Source of the DNA: Tetracentron sinense
Lineage: Eukaryota > Streptophyta > Magnoliopsida > Trochodendrales > Trochodendraceae
Length of the DNA: 64,000 bases
NCBI GenBank assembly: GCA_015143295.1
Contig: CM026570.1
Span: forward strand, 3,930,047-3,994,046
Direction of reading: 5' to 3'
The position numbers and the translations under genes are program-made. Numbering within the stretch: the first letter of the stretch is position 1; each line of letters begins with the position of its first letter. Under the pieces are notes generated by a model. It was not told the origin of the DNA and ran no database searches. It saw only the letters and a program-made list of their open reading frames with translations. Positions 35,413 to 46,470 of this stretch are shown piece after piece.

Positions 35413-37312
35413 AATATTTATCTAAAAAAAAAGACATTTTGTTAGCTATATCGGCCAATCACGTTTGTTAAATCTTAATATAGGCTTGTCAACAAAAAAC
35501 CCTGACATCCTTGTCTCATGTTTAAATGTCTTAAACTCATTGATGGAATAATTCTGAGATTCTAAGCATCCGATCTATGGAGACTTTCGTTTACTGTGTT
35601 GTGACATCTTTTTTCAATTTTATATTTCATAGGTAGGCCTAGGTTTAGCCGAATTTGTAATAGAAAGCGCCAAAAAATACATAGCCTGAGAACTATATTA
35701 TACACACTATATTATACTCACTTAATATATTATACACACAATGGAATCTATAATCCCTAGAATTTCTGTCAAAGTAATCATATGGATTAGGATTAAGTCC
35801 ATATCGGATTGCTAAAATTGTTGAGCGCGTTACAATGATGTGACACATAGCTTAATTGAGCGTGGCTTAGTGGATGAGACTCGATAGCGATGAATTGTAC
35901 TTGTTGTAGCATTGTAATAGGAGATGTTTGGTCAATTCAATGTATGGATAGAGTATGGCTGACCAAAATCATGAGATGACCAAGGCACCATAAAATTATT
36001 CCGTAAAAGCAAAATTAAAAAGTTGATCGTGTATAAAATTACATACTTCTTTGACATGCTTCTTTGGCCATTGCCCATATTGTATTGGTTAGCATCCGAC
36101 TATGCATTCAGTCGGTTCATGAGATTTTACATGTCATGAGATTATACATGTTGGGTGTCCCTTATGTCGACTCGTGGAGATTGACCCGTAGCCGACTTGG
36201 TATTGGTATCTTCTTGAAATTAGGATGTTGATAAAATACCTCATAACTTAGTTCGAACTCATATGATGCCCCTATAAAAGTATTATGTGCGACTTTGGAA
36301 GAAAGTAAGGGATTTTTTTTTTTTTTTTTTTGGGTAAAGGGATGTTATGTTCACTTTCCTGTCATCCACATTTTTTAATCAAGAAGACAAACAAATATAT
36401 CATCTTATTACAAGGCTACTGCTTTTTTTTTTTTTTAATATCTTCTTGTTCAAAAAAATGAGAAAACTTACGAGAAAAAAAGTGAAACTAGCATTTTCTA
36501 AATTACTTATGCACAATAGTTCCAGGTATTTAAGCCTGTTTTAGGGTTTTTTTTATGAGTGCTAGCCTTACTCTCAAGCTTTAACTACTCTTTGCCTGAG
36601 CCAACCACCTATCCAGTCTCATCATTAAAGCACCCACTTTTTAACTGATTGCAATGCTTTAACCGTGAGAATGGATACGTGGTTATCTCAGGCTAAGAGT
36701 AGGAAAGGCGTAAGAGTAAGGCTAACAGCCTAGCACTCCTCTTTTCATATACAAGAAAGGCTAGCGTACCCAATGAGTTAACCTGACAAGAGATTCGGCC
36801 ACCATTGGGGACCATTCAAAAAGGCAACGAATTTACTCTGTCAGATGCCGAGTATACACTCAGGAATAACCTCTTCAACTGACAAGTGATGAGAAATTAG
36901 AGGAAAAATCAAAATATCGAAAATCGTTTCAGTCTCTCCCACCTTATTTTGATTGCTCCTCAATTTCGCGCCACATGTTTGTTGAAGAAGCTATGTCCGA
37001 GAGGAAAAACGTTCATTCAAATGGTAATTGAAATTAGCCCACGTTCATTCAAAGGAAAAACGTTCACATACAAACCTCTGGGCCGAGCAAGAGCCTCATT
37101 TTAAGACACCTGATGACACCTAGCTTTGAACTTCTATAGCCAAAGCCCGATAGGCCGAAAGATTTTGCATTGGCCCAAGATTGGACCTAGTTGCTTCAGC
37201 GCAAACATGACTTGGGTTGACAACAATCCTGCCCATATATCTTTATAAAATTTTGTTTGTCAACCGACATAAAAATTTCATTAAATCTCATAGCGTCATT
37301 TATTAATTTTTA

Positions 37313-37403
37313 GGATAAAGTTTCTGAGACCCTCTTAGGGCCGAGACCATGCTCTAAGTCTAAGAGCATAGACTCGGTGGTCTCGGCTCTAAGAGGAATT
37401 TTT
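37313..37403. mobile_element. Foldback MITE in the 3' flank of gene F
   Basis: Inverted arms GATAAAGTTTCTGAGACC...GGGCCGAGACCA and TGGTCTCGGCTCTAAGAGG surround a short loop. It interrupts the sequence ATTTATTAATTTTT...TTAGCTCT, which is continuous in units E, G and H. It is a small member of the 25220-25381 family. Confidence 0.65.
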
Positions 37404-37631
37404 ATTAGCTCTCTTTGAAACCCTAGCCTGGCCTTGACTCTTTAGGATAGAACTTGGGCCTAGCTAGATCAGGCCCTTCGATGGCTAAGGCCTCACCTAA
37501 GTCATGGCTGGATGTTGGAAGACTTAAGCCCGACCCTTTGACTGCCTTAGGTGCAAAGTTTGGAAATGCGGATTCTTTAGTAGGAGATGATGTAAGAGTT
37601 TGATAAAACAATGCTAAAACTCCTACCCCTA

Positions 37632-37770
37632 TATTTGGTTGCCGAGAAAATAAGTAAAAACATGGAAAAGAAAAGAAAATTGAACAAAACACAACTAAAA
37701 ATTGTAATAGAAATCTGAAATTTTATTTTATTTTCCATGTTTTTACCTATTTTCTCGGCAACCAAACATA
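37632..37770. mobile_element. Hairpin MITE, TTTGGTTGCCGAGAAAAT ends
   Basis: The two arms are nearly perfect inverted repeats over about 40 bp (TTTGGTTGCCGAGAAAATA... and its complement ending AACCAAACATA). The 140-bp whole would fold into one long hairpin. A second copy lies in the 5' flank of the same gene (39740-39882). Confidence 0.7.
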
Positions 37771-38688
37771 GCATAAATGAATTTATTGGAAAATTTTTGA
37801 TGACTTGAACCTGTACTAACTACTAATGTGAAAAAATGAATTCAACGCCCATAGTGTGCTATCAAAAGAGAAAGACAAAAAAAACTATCATTCTCTTTGG
37901 CTGCGTTTGGGTCTTGCTGCGAAGTTCGCCATCCCTAGAATCCATGCCGTTGAATAATCCTTGTGATCATGCAAATCATGACGTGATGATGCTTAACGAC
38001 ATCATCCTTTCTTTCTCTAGTTCCTCTTCAGACTGCTATAGAAAATGGAGTTATTTTTGCTTTAAAAAATACTTTTCTTTTCTTTTCCATATATTTTTTT
38101 TAATTTTCTCCTCAACCAAACATGAAACAAAGGTGATTTGTTTTCACGTCATTCACCCATCCTTCTTCTTCTTCTTTTACAAATATTAATCTCCTTTTAG
38201 TTGTGTTAATCCCTTTTTGATGTGAATCTTTCTTATTATAAATATTTTGGTGGGCAAGCTAGGATTAGGTGGACCTTGATCTAACCCACATTAAACATTT
38301 GCTACAATCTTAATTTTTTTTTCTTCATTTTTGGATCGCATAATCAATAAATATACTGCCTGTCCTCACCTACTGGGAATCCCTCTAACCACCCTTCCAT
38401 GAGAATGCTGGCAATCTTAATTAGATATTTACAAGTGCTAACATCATCCTCGCTTTACGTTAATGTTTTTTTTATAGATAAGTTTGGTCATAAGCTCCAA
38501 TTAAATATTAAAATCTTAATATGATAACAAAGCTCCTATTTTGTATAACTTTATCATATTACAGTAGAGGAGTTTTAATTATCAAGTAAAAGACATTAAA
38601 ACCCAAGAAATGAAAAGATAAAACACACAACTTATAATAGAGGGGAAGATAATCGCGAGTAACCCAACAAATTAGGACACACTAAGCC

Positions 38689-39255
38689 CTAATAGGCATC
38701 AGGGTTTGCCAAGAGGTAGGCTTCAACAACCTTGTACATCCCCATTGCTTTCTCTTTGCCTTCTTTGATATCCTCTTCTTTAAGCACAAGATCGCCCTTG
38801 GTATGGTACGCGCTTGTCATCTTGCAAACGCATCCTCCATCGCTAGAGGCCTCAAATTTAACCTCGTAAGCAATAGACTCGAGCTTGTCACCCAATACAT
38901 CACCTTCGATCAAAGAGTACTTGCACACCAAATTCTCTTTGTCAAGCACATCGGTCTTGTGCTTCAAGTACTTAAAGTGAGCACCTGTATTTATAACAAA
39001 ATTGAAATCCATTATTTCCTTGTCAAATAATACATGACAATTAATAATTAGTAGAATTATGTGACACTAACCTTCAGGGAAGTTGGTCTGTTTGATGCTT
39101 CCGACCCCTCCGTCTCCTTCGACAAATTCGATGCTCTTAATTGCCTGGGGCATGAGCCTGGGGATGAGGTTGTGGGAGTCAAGGACCAAAGCCTTGAACA
39201 TCTTAGTCGGAGCAACCAGGGTGGTGAACTCCTGGGAATAGCAAGTGACACCCAT
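38689..39255 (-). CDS. PR-10 / Bet v 1 family protein, gene F (2 exons)
   Basis: Exon 1 is 39072-39255 and exon 2 is 38689-38984, with an 87-bp intron. The product is 159 residues, starting [10 protein letters not shown] and ending LLANPDAY, with a TAG stop. The glycine loop is GDGGVG, as in C. Private changes are Pro13 to Leu (TTLVAP) and Lys33 to Arg (IPRLMP). Pocket Tyr84 is kept. TATAAATA is at 39358-39365, but the GCATGC found just downstream of the TATA box in C, D, E and G is changed to TTTGCAAGC. The W-box-like TTGACC is at 39466-39471. Intron sequence (ATTTATAACAAAATTG complement) is close to that of C. Confidence 0.92.
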
Positions 39256-39357
39256 GTTTTCTTGGAGCTAGAAAATGATCTAAGAAAAAGAAGAGAATGG
39301 ATTAAGTGGCTTAGTGGGATGGTTTTGAGCTATGGAAATGAGGAAGAGCTTGCAAAG

Positions 39358-39365
39358 TATTTATA
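39358..39365 (-). promoter_or_regulatory. TATA box, PR-10 gene F
   Basis: The minus strand reads TATAAATA about 103 bp upstream of the ATG. Confidence 0.7.
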
Positions 39366-39465
39366 GATTGGAATTGAGGTGCCTTCGGTGAAGGAGTCTC
39401 TTAGTCAACTATCAATATTCAATGTTTATAGCGCCCTAATATAGAATGATCACTGTTTCTAGATT

Positions 39466-39471
39466 TTGACC
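39466..39471 (+). promoter_or_regulatory. W-box-like motif, PR-10 gene F
   Basis: TTGACC about 211 bp upstream of the ATG, at the conserved position. Confidence 0.35.
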
Positions 39472-39739
39472 GGCTTAATTTCATAGTCGGGGGACTATTT
39501 TGTTTTAAATCACTTCATCTGCGGTCAAAGAGATAACACAGGTTCACATGAGATCGGATTACAGCCAATCACGATTGAACTCGGGGAGAGTTCAATTGAA
39601 CCCACAGGTCAACATGTGTCCCAGTTAACCCCTATTAACTGTGGTTAAGATTCACTAACCCTTAAGATTCATTAATCTCACCTTGGTTTTTGGAAAAAAA
39701 AATTAAGAAACTTATAAGTTTTAACTTTGTAAGAACTTT

Positions 39740-39882
39740 TAACCCTTTTGTCGAGAAAATATCTGAAAACATGGAAAAGAAAAAAAAAATTAGATAAAAC
39801 GCAACTAATAATTAAATTAGAAATCTGAAATTTTCTTTTCATTTCCATGTTTTCACTTATTTTCTCGGCAACCAAACATAGC
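39740..39882. mobile_element. Hairpin MITE, second copy
   Basis: Same family as 37632-37770: GTCGAGAAAATATCTGAAAAC on the left pairs with GTTTTCACTTATTTTCTCGG on the right. The two copies bracket gene F. Confidence 0.65.
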
Positions 39883-40264
39883 TTTAAGGTTATTCTTTAT
39901 ATTTCTAAAAACGAATGTTAGATTGTTGAATCCTAAGGGGTTAGTGAATCTTAACTATAATTAATAGGGGCTAACAGAGACATGTGTTAACATGTGGGTG
40001 TGATTGAATCGCGACGGGACTGTGATCAGATCTCAGATTCACATTATCACATATCTACATACACGGGCCCGGCTTATGCCAGATAAAACCCAATTGAAGA
40101 CATGAAGATGAGCTCTCTCTTGCCATCGTGAAACAACTTGGACCTTGACCAGCCTCGCCTACCGCAAGATCTTTGGGTGATTTGCTAGTTTTGGGGCAGG
40201 AGAAGCTTGCCAGTGATTCAAAGTAAGGACTGGACCTGACCCATCCATTCGCTAGGTCCCCTCG

Positions 40265-40291
40265 CCCCCCCCCCCCCCCCCCCCCCCCCCC
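40265..40291. repeat. Poly-C tract of 27 bases
   Basis: An uninterrupted run of C, unusually long for a plant genome. The length may vary or be mis-assembled. Confidence 0.9.
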
Positions 40292-42044
40292 AACCCTAGG
40301 GAGGTGGGCATCCAAATTAGAGTTCGGATAATTAAAGGGGCTTTGTAAGTGCAAATGAATTCTCCCAAATTCAATCATGATTGGACATCCGAACTTGCCA
40401 AATAAAGGTTGTATTAAGCACTATAATCAAATTCCAATCACTAGGGAATAGGGATGCATTCGAGCCAAATTAGTTAAGTTGGCTTGTGAGCTTGGCTTAT
40501 CTTGTTTGAGTCAAGCCCAAGCTGACATTTTAGGCTCGAAGGACCAATCCAAACTTTTATTTGAGTTTGGATCATTGGATAACCTAAACCATCCATATGC
40601 ACCCGAATATAGAATGATAATTTTTTTTTTTAGTGTTAATGCAAAACACATGTATTTCTTTTAATAGAAGGCAATAACACATGTTTTGTCCTTGAAGAAA
40701 GTGAGTTTAAAAGAAAGTGTTACTCATGAACTTCTAAAGCCCAAGCTAGACGGGCCAATAGGTTTGCATTGGCCCAATATTGGACCTAGTTGTCTCAGCC
40801 CAAACATGACTTGGGTTGAGAACAATCCAGCCCATGTTTATGAAATTTTGTTTGCAACGGGCATAAAAATTGCTTTAAATCTCATAGCACCATTTACTAA
40901 TTTTTGTTAGCTCTAGCCTGGCCTTGACTCTTGAGGATAGGGCCTGGCCTAGCTAGATCAGGCCCTTCGAAGGCTAAGGCCTCACCCTTATAAGTGAGGG
41001 CTGGATGTTGTAAGACCTAAGCCCGAGCCTTTGACTGCCTTAGGTACAAATTTTGGAAATGAGGAATCTTTTGTAGGAGATAATGTAAGTTTGATGAAAC
41101 AATGGGAAAAATCCTAAAATGAATTAGATTGAAAATTTGATGACTTGAAGCTACATTAACTACTAATGTGAATAAATGAAATCAACGCCCATAGCGTGCT
41201 ATCAAAAAAGAAAGACAAAAAAACTATCATTTCTCTTTGGCTGTGTTTGGGTCTTGCTGAGAAGTACACCATCCCTAGGATTCATGCTGTTGAATAATCC
41301 ATGTGATCATGAAATCATGATGCAATGATGCCTAACAGCATCATCCTTTCTTTCTCTAGTGCCTCTTCAGACCACTTGCCTCCCTATATCAATAAAATTT
41401 TGCTATAGAAAATGAAGTTCTTTTAGCTTTAAGTGATTTGTTTTCACGTCATCCTCCCATTCTTCTTCTTCTTTTTCTTTTTTTACAAATATTTATCTCC
41501 TTTTTGTTGTGTTAATTCATGTGAATCTCTCTTATTATAAATATTTCGGTGAGCAAGCTAGGATTACGGAACCCTCACATAGCCTACATTAACAATTTGT
41601 TACAATCTTAATTTTTTTTTTCTTCATTTTTTTGATCTCATAATCAATAAATTTAATTTCTGCCCTCACCTATCGAGGATCCCTCTAACCACCGTTCCAT
41701 GAGGGTGTTGCCAATCTTAATTAGATATTTACAAGCTCTAGCATCATCCTCGCTTCACATCATTATTATTTTATTTTATTGATAAGTTTGGTCCTTAGCT
41801 CAAATCAAATATTCAAATTTAATAGGAGAACAAAGCTCGCATATTTGCTAATTTTGCATGACTTTATCAGACATCCATATTCAAACAAATCACCTCTAAA
41901 GGAAACATTACAGTATAGTGGAGAATAATTATCAAGCCAAAGACATTAAGGCCGAAGAAATGAAGAAAAAAAAAAGTAACACAATTGACTTATAAAATAG
42001 AGGGCAAAATACTCATGAGTAACTCAACAAAGACACACTAAGCC

Positions 42045-42616
42045 CTAATAGGCATCAGGGTTTGCCAAGAGGTAGGCTTCAACAACCTTGTACATCCCCA
42101 TCGCTTTCTCTTTGCCTTCCTTGATATCCTCTTGTTTAAGCACTAGATCGCCCTTGGTATGGTACGCGCTTGTCATCTTGCAAACGCATCCTCCATCGCT
42201 AGAGGCCTCAAATTTAACCTCGTAAGCAATAGACTCGAGCTTGTCACCCAGTACATCACCTTCAATCAAAGAGTACTTGCACACCAGATTCTCTTTGTCG
42301 AGCACCTCAGTCTTGTGCTTCAAGTACTTAAAGTGAGCACCTTCATAAATAACAAAATTGAACACCATTATTTACATGTCAAATAATAAATGACAATAAT
42401 AAGTAGTGAATCAGTAGAATTAAGTGACTAACCTTCAGGGAAGTTGGTTTGTTTGATGCTTCCAGCCCCTCCGTCTCCTTCGACAAATTCGATGCTCTTA
42501 ATCGCCTGGGGCATAAGCTTGGGGATGAGGTTGTGCGAGTCAAGGATCAAAGCCTTGAACATCTTAGCTGGAGCAATGGGGGTGGTGAACTCCTGGGAAA
42601 AGCAAGTGACACCCAT
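42045..42616 (-). CDS. PR-10 / Bet v 1 family protein, gene G (2 exons)
   Basis: Exon 1 is 42433-42616 and exon 2 is 42045-42340, with a 92-bp intron. The product is 159 residues, starting MGVTCFSQEF and ending LLANPDAY, with a TAG stop. The glycine loop GDGGAG and Tyr84 are intact. Like H it has Ala17 (APAKMF) and Glu73 (KHKTEVLD) where C-F have Thr and Asp. The 3' flank is almost identical to that of H, so G and H look like the most recent pair on the 3' side. The 3' splice site is odd: it reads TATGAAG where C, D and F have AATACAG, so the -3 base is A instead of C. AG is kept and the frame is correct. TATAAATA is at 42721-42728. Confidence 0.92.
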
Positions 42617-42720
42617 GTTTTCTTGAAGCTAGAAAATGGTCTAAGAAAAATAAGAAGAGGATGGTTTAAGTGGCTTAGTAGGGAGGTTTTGAGCTATGGA
42701 CATGAGGAAGAGCATGCTAG

Positions 42721-42728
42721 TATTTATA
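42721..42728 (-). promoter_or_regulatory. TATA box, PR-10 gene G
   Basis: The minus strand reads TATAAATA about 105 bp upstream of the ATG, followed by CTAGCATGCTC. A W-box-like TTGACT lies further up at 42861-42866. Confidence 0.7.
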
Positions 42729-43415
42729 GATTGATGAAATAGAGGTACTTTCAGTGTAGAGACTCTCTTAAGTCAATTATCAATATTCAAATTTTTTTTT
42801 TGGTTAATAATATTCAATGTTCATAGCACCCCAATATAGAATGATCAATATTTCTAGATTTTGACTGGCTTAATTTCAAAGTCTTCAGACTATTTTGTTT
42901 TAAAACACCTCAAAGTCTTCACATTATCACATACCTATATGTAGTGGGCCGGGCTGATGTCAGATAAAAAAACCCAACTCAAGACATGAAGATGAGCTCT
43001 CTTTGCCAGCGTGAAATAACTTGGACCCAGCCCAGCCCAGCCTCGCCTACCATCTTTGGGTGTTTGGGTGATTTGCTAATTTTGGGGCAAGAGAAGCTTG
43101 CCAAAAAAATGTTAATAACCCCATTGAACTGGGCTTCCAAATAAGAGTTCGGATTACAATCGCGCCCACTAGTCAACACATGTCCCTTTACTTGTGGTTA
43201 AGATTCAATAACACTTAGGATTAAATAAACTAACCTTAATTTTTAGAAAAAAAATATTCCAAATAATATTAACCCCAAGGGTTAAAACCTCTTAATTAGA
43301 GTTAAAGGACTTGTGAATGCTGATTGAACTCTCCTCAATTCAATCGTGATTGGACAGGATCCGGACTCGCCAAATGAAGGTTGTATTAAACATTATAATC
43401 AAATTCCAATTATAA

Positions 43416-44009
43416 GGGATGCATTCAACCCAAGCTGAGCTCAACTCAGCTGGTTTCAGTCAAACTTTTATTTGAGCTCAAATGCTTAAATTACAAGCCA
43501 AACAATTGAGCCAGGCCTTATTTGATATGGCTCCCTAGAACCTTGGCTCTTTTAGGGCTCGGTTTGACTCAAAATATTATATATCGTATATTTTGAGTAT
43601 ACTATATATTGAAATATAACAATATTTTGTATTCTTACAATAAATAAATTTAGGAGATAATAATAACAAAAGAAAATTGAAAAGTTAAAAACAAAAACCT
43701 TAACTTCTACTTTTTGATTGAGGAATACCCTCAAATCTGATTATTGTGTGTGATTAGATTAGTTTCATGAAGTTTATTGTATTAATTAAAAATAAATAAT
43801 TTATTAAAATTCATATAAAAAAACTAAAATTCAATTAAGCTTGAGCCAATTCAAGTTCGGCTCGGCTCGAATCAAATTCGAGATAAATCAAGCTTTTCAG
43901 CCGAACAAAAGTCTGAACATTTGAGCTCGAATCAAGTTAATTCTGAGCTTGAGTATGTTCAAACCAAACCAAACTGAAGCTTATCCCTCAGCTCGAATAT
44001 AGGTCTATT
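43416..44009. mobile_element. hAT-like MITE in the 5' flank of unit G
   Basis: Homologous to 27874-28496. Flanking AATTATAA (43408-43415) and AATCACTA (44010-44017) are an aged 8-bp duplication. Confidence 0.6.
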
Positions 44010-44120
44010 AATCACTATCTCTACCCTATGAGTGCAAAGAGAAAAAACAATATTTGGTTAGCTATGTCAAGCAATCATGTTTGTTAAATCTTAATATAGG
44101 CTTTTGAACAAAAATCCTCA

Positions 44121-44300
44121 ACCCCTGAGGGTGTAGCCCCAGTGGTTGGACGAACCGTAAACCTGAAGGTCTCGAGTTCGATTCCTGGCTCCCCTCACTA
44201 ACGGCTCCATGGGGTGGGGTATTCCTATGTAAGCCTGTGGGACTAGTCTGAGCTTTCAAGGCTTGTGATATTCACAGTTATCAAAAAAAAAAAAAGACAG
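44121..44300 (+). mobile_element. tRNA-derived SINE, full-length copy
   Basis: A box A-like GTGTAGCCCCAGTGGTTGG and a box B-like GAGTTCGATTCC are followed by a conserved body and a poly-A tail. It is flanked by the 9-bp repeat AAATCCTCA (44112-44120 and 44301-44309). Unit D has the empty site AAAATCCTCACATCC near 28600, so this insertion post-dates the segmental duplication. Confidence 0.85.
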
Positions 44301-44386
44301 AAATCCTCACCCTAAGGGTCTCATGTTAAATGTCTAGCTCATGGATTGAATAATTCTGAGATTCTAACATCCGATCCGTGGAGACT

Positions 44387-44565
44387 TTTTTTTTTTTTTG
44401 GGTTTGAGATATACGTTTAGGCCGCAACGTTGGTTAGGTATTAGTATTTGTTCAGTTAGTAGGCGGGTGGAGAGTATATACAAACTCCCACCCTCTCGGG
44501 AATGGAACCTGATACCTCCCCCCAAAGCAGGGGATACACTACCACTGGGACAAATCCCTAGTGTA
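44387..44565 (-). mobile_element. tRNA-derived SINE
   Basis: On the minus strand it has a box A-like TGTCCCAGTGGTAGTG, a box B-like GGTTCCATTCCC, then GAGTATATAC-region homology to 15008-15174 and a poly-A tail (plus-strand T run at 44387-44399). Target duplication not resolved. Confidence 0.65.
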
Positions 44566-44647
44566 AAGGGAAGCTCTGTTTATCTGCGGTGAAGCAGAGC
44601 TCCACTTTGTATTTAAATTTATATGAAAGATGTAGACATTATAAAAG

Positions 44648-44999
44648 GAGCAATAGTCACCTCATCGGGCCGAGTAGGGGACTACGCCTCCTCGCTCTCA
44701 ATAACACTTGGAACTATGGTTAAAAAATTAACCAACTCTTTATTAGAGAATATAATAAGAGTACTGTAATATTGTGATGAGATACATCCAAAGTTATCCA
44801 ATAGAATCCTTTTTCTATCACTCTTGTGGTTAATTTTTTTTTAAAATAATTTTTTCTAAAAACCAAGGGAAGATGTGTGAACCCTAGGGTTGATTGAATC
44901 TTAACCACAGTTAATGGGAGAAAAAAGGGGACACATGACCCCAAAAAGGGGGGACAAGACAGTAAGTCACCTCCTCAGCCCGAGGAGGTGACTATTTTC
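44648..44999. mobile_element. Mutator-like MITE with 9-bp target duplication
   Basis: Imperfect terminal inverted repeats, GAGCAATAGTCACCTC on the left and complement of AAGAAAATAGTCACCTC on the right. They are flanked by the perfect 9-bp repeat TTATAAAAG at 44639-44647 and 45000-45008. A 9-bp duplication suggests the Mutator superfamily. The interior contains the widely dispersed AATCTTAACCACAGTTAA and GGGACACATG blocks. Confidence 0.75.
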
Positions 45000-45008
45000 T
45001 TATAAAAG

Positions 45009-46470
45009 ATATGGGGGAACATACAAGTGTAAGATTTTCTATAAGGTTTATAGTCTTGGCAATATTCATGGTCCAACCCCGGATAAAGTCTACTCCAGTT
45101 AAGGTTTCAGTTGTAGCCAAACAATGGTGATTTATGCATTAATTAAGTATCTCGGGTTATAAGGATGGTCTATAGTCTCCTTGATAGGTTAGGACTCTAA
45201 TGACCTAAACCTTAAGTATGTATAATACTTATAGGCTATCAGTCCTAGATCCAACTCCTAAGAAAGCCTGCAGAAAAACATCTTCCCCGTCGAGAGCTAA
45301 GGAGTCATGGAATCTGAAGACCGTGCGCTTCATCGTCATCGACAACTAAAGGTTCTCCTCTTTACTTTTAATGGCCGACACAGGTATGCGATTCTTGAAT
45401 CTTTGATTGGCTAGATCCAATAAAATATAACATGGACTTTGCCCCACCATTCAATGAGGTCCCATCTAAGAAATCGTCCATGTCATGGATCTGAATGTCA
45501 TGGATGTGTGCACCCACATATATGCCCTAGGATTGTCCTGATATGTGGTCATTTCTCTTTATAGTACCTTTTTCCATTCTTAGTTACCTCAAGATACTAT
45601 TCTCGTTTGTGTAAATATGTGTGCGTGTGCGGATGTGTGAGAGACCTTTTCTCACCGGGGATGTCATGAGCACCCCTCTAAAAACTTGACACACAATAGC
45701 TTGTTTTAGAATTCAATTGTTGGATGTTAAGGTCAATCCTTTGGAAGACGTGACAAAAAATCATGTGATGTTAAGCTCTCCAATTGAATATTCAAAATAA
45801 GAAATTTCTATTAATCTTAAAGGTTAATGCTAACAAATTATGGTCAAATCAGATGGTTTAAGAAGTTTGATCGGGCTTCTTTTTTTTTTGGCATGTGTCT
45901 ATCAAGGGAGTCCCTTTAACATCCAACGGTTAGATTCAAAATGTATTGTCAAGTGTCATCTTTCTCCAAGGACGATGGATCTCACATTGCTTTAATTGAA
46001 AATTAAAGGAAATAAAACATTAAAAAAAGGTACAAAGATTGTGCGGATTGTTGGAGAGTTTTGCTTTGGAACCCCTAAGGAATGCTCCACCAACAAAGAG
46101 GTTGATCTTCTTTTATAGAAAACAACGTGAATGATGCTATTGTGTGAGAGAGAATGAGAACAAGAGAGAAGAGTGAGGGTGAACAAGAGAGAAGAGTGCA
46201 CGAGAAGGAAACAAAGAGTTGAGAATAGGGGTAGAGTTGAGAATAGGGGTTGAGTTCAGGCCAAATGGGCATTTTGGTCCATTGAGGGTTAGGTATCACA
46301 CGTGTACAAGATTTACACATGCTTAGGCCTACAAAAGTTAAGTTGAAAAATCCAGGCCTACTTCAGTAATACACTAAAACTATATGCCTATTTTGAAAAA
46401 CTCCATCTTTAAATAGTACATCTTAATATGGAATCCAAGTTACTTTCAACGCCGAAACGGTACAAACTGT
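45009..46470. other. Unassigned intergenic insertion in unit G
   Basis: No open reading frame of note, no RNA gene and no resolved ends. It contains an imperfect GTTGAGAATAGGGGT pair at 46216-46250 and (GAGA)-rich runs at 46145-46210. Absent from the matching place in unit E. Confidence 0.4.

Larger units (their letters stand above)
31646..35788. repeat. Duplicated PR-10 unit E (main part)
   Basis: Resumes the unit after the AT-rich insertion, with the same order as D: GTATTATGTG-type segment, AAGCCTGTTTTAGGG block, 3'-flank block from 32231, gene E, promoter, flank block and hAT-like MITE (34779-35412). It ends at GGATTAAGTCC near 35789. Confidence 0.65.
35789..40660. repeat. Duplicated PR-10 unit F
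   Basis: Starts at GGATTAAGTCCATATCGG and carries the same ordered blocks as D and E: lead segment, AAGCCTGTTTTAGGG block near 36530, 3'-flank block from 37081, gene F, promoter and flank block. It breaks off inside the hAT-like MITE near 40600. It carries two insertions absent from the other units (37313-37403 and 37632-37770). Confidence 0.65.

Noticed and set aside
44121..44200. Possible tRNA gene (box A and box B present)
   Set aside because: No cloverleaf could be formed. The element has a SINE body, poly-A tail and target duplication.
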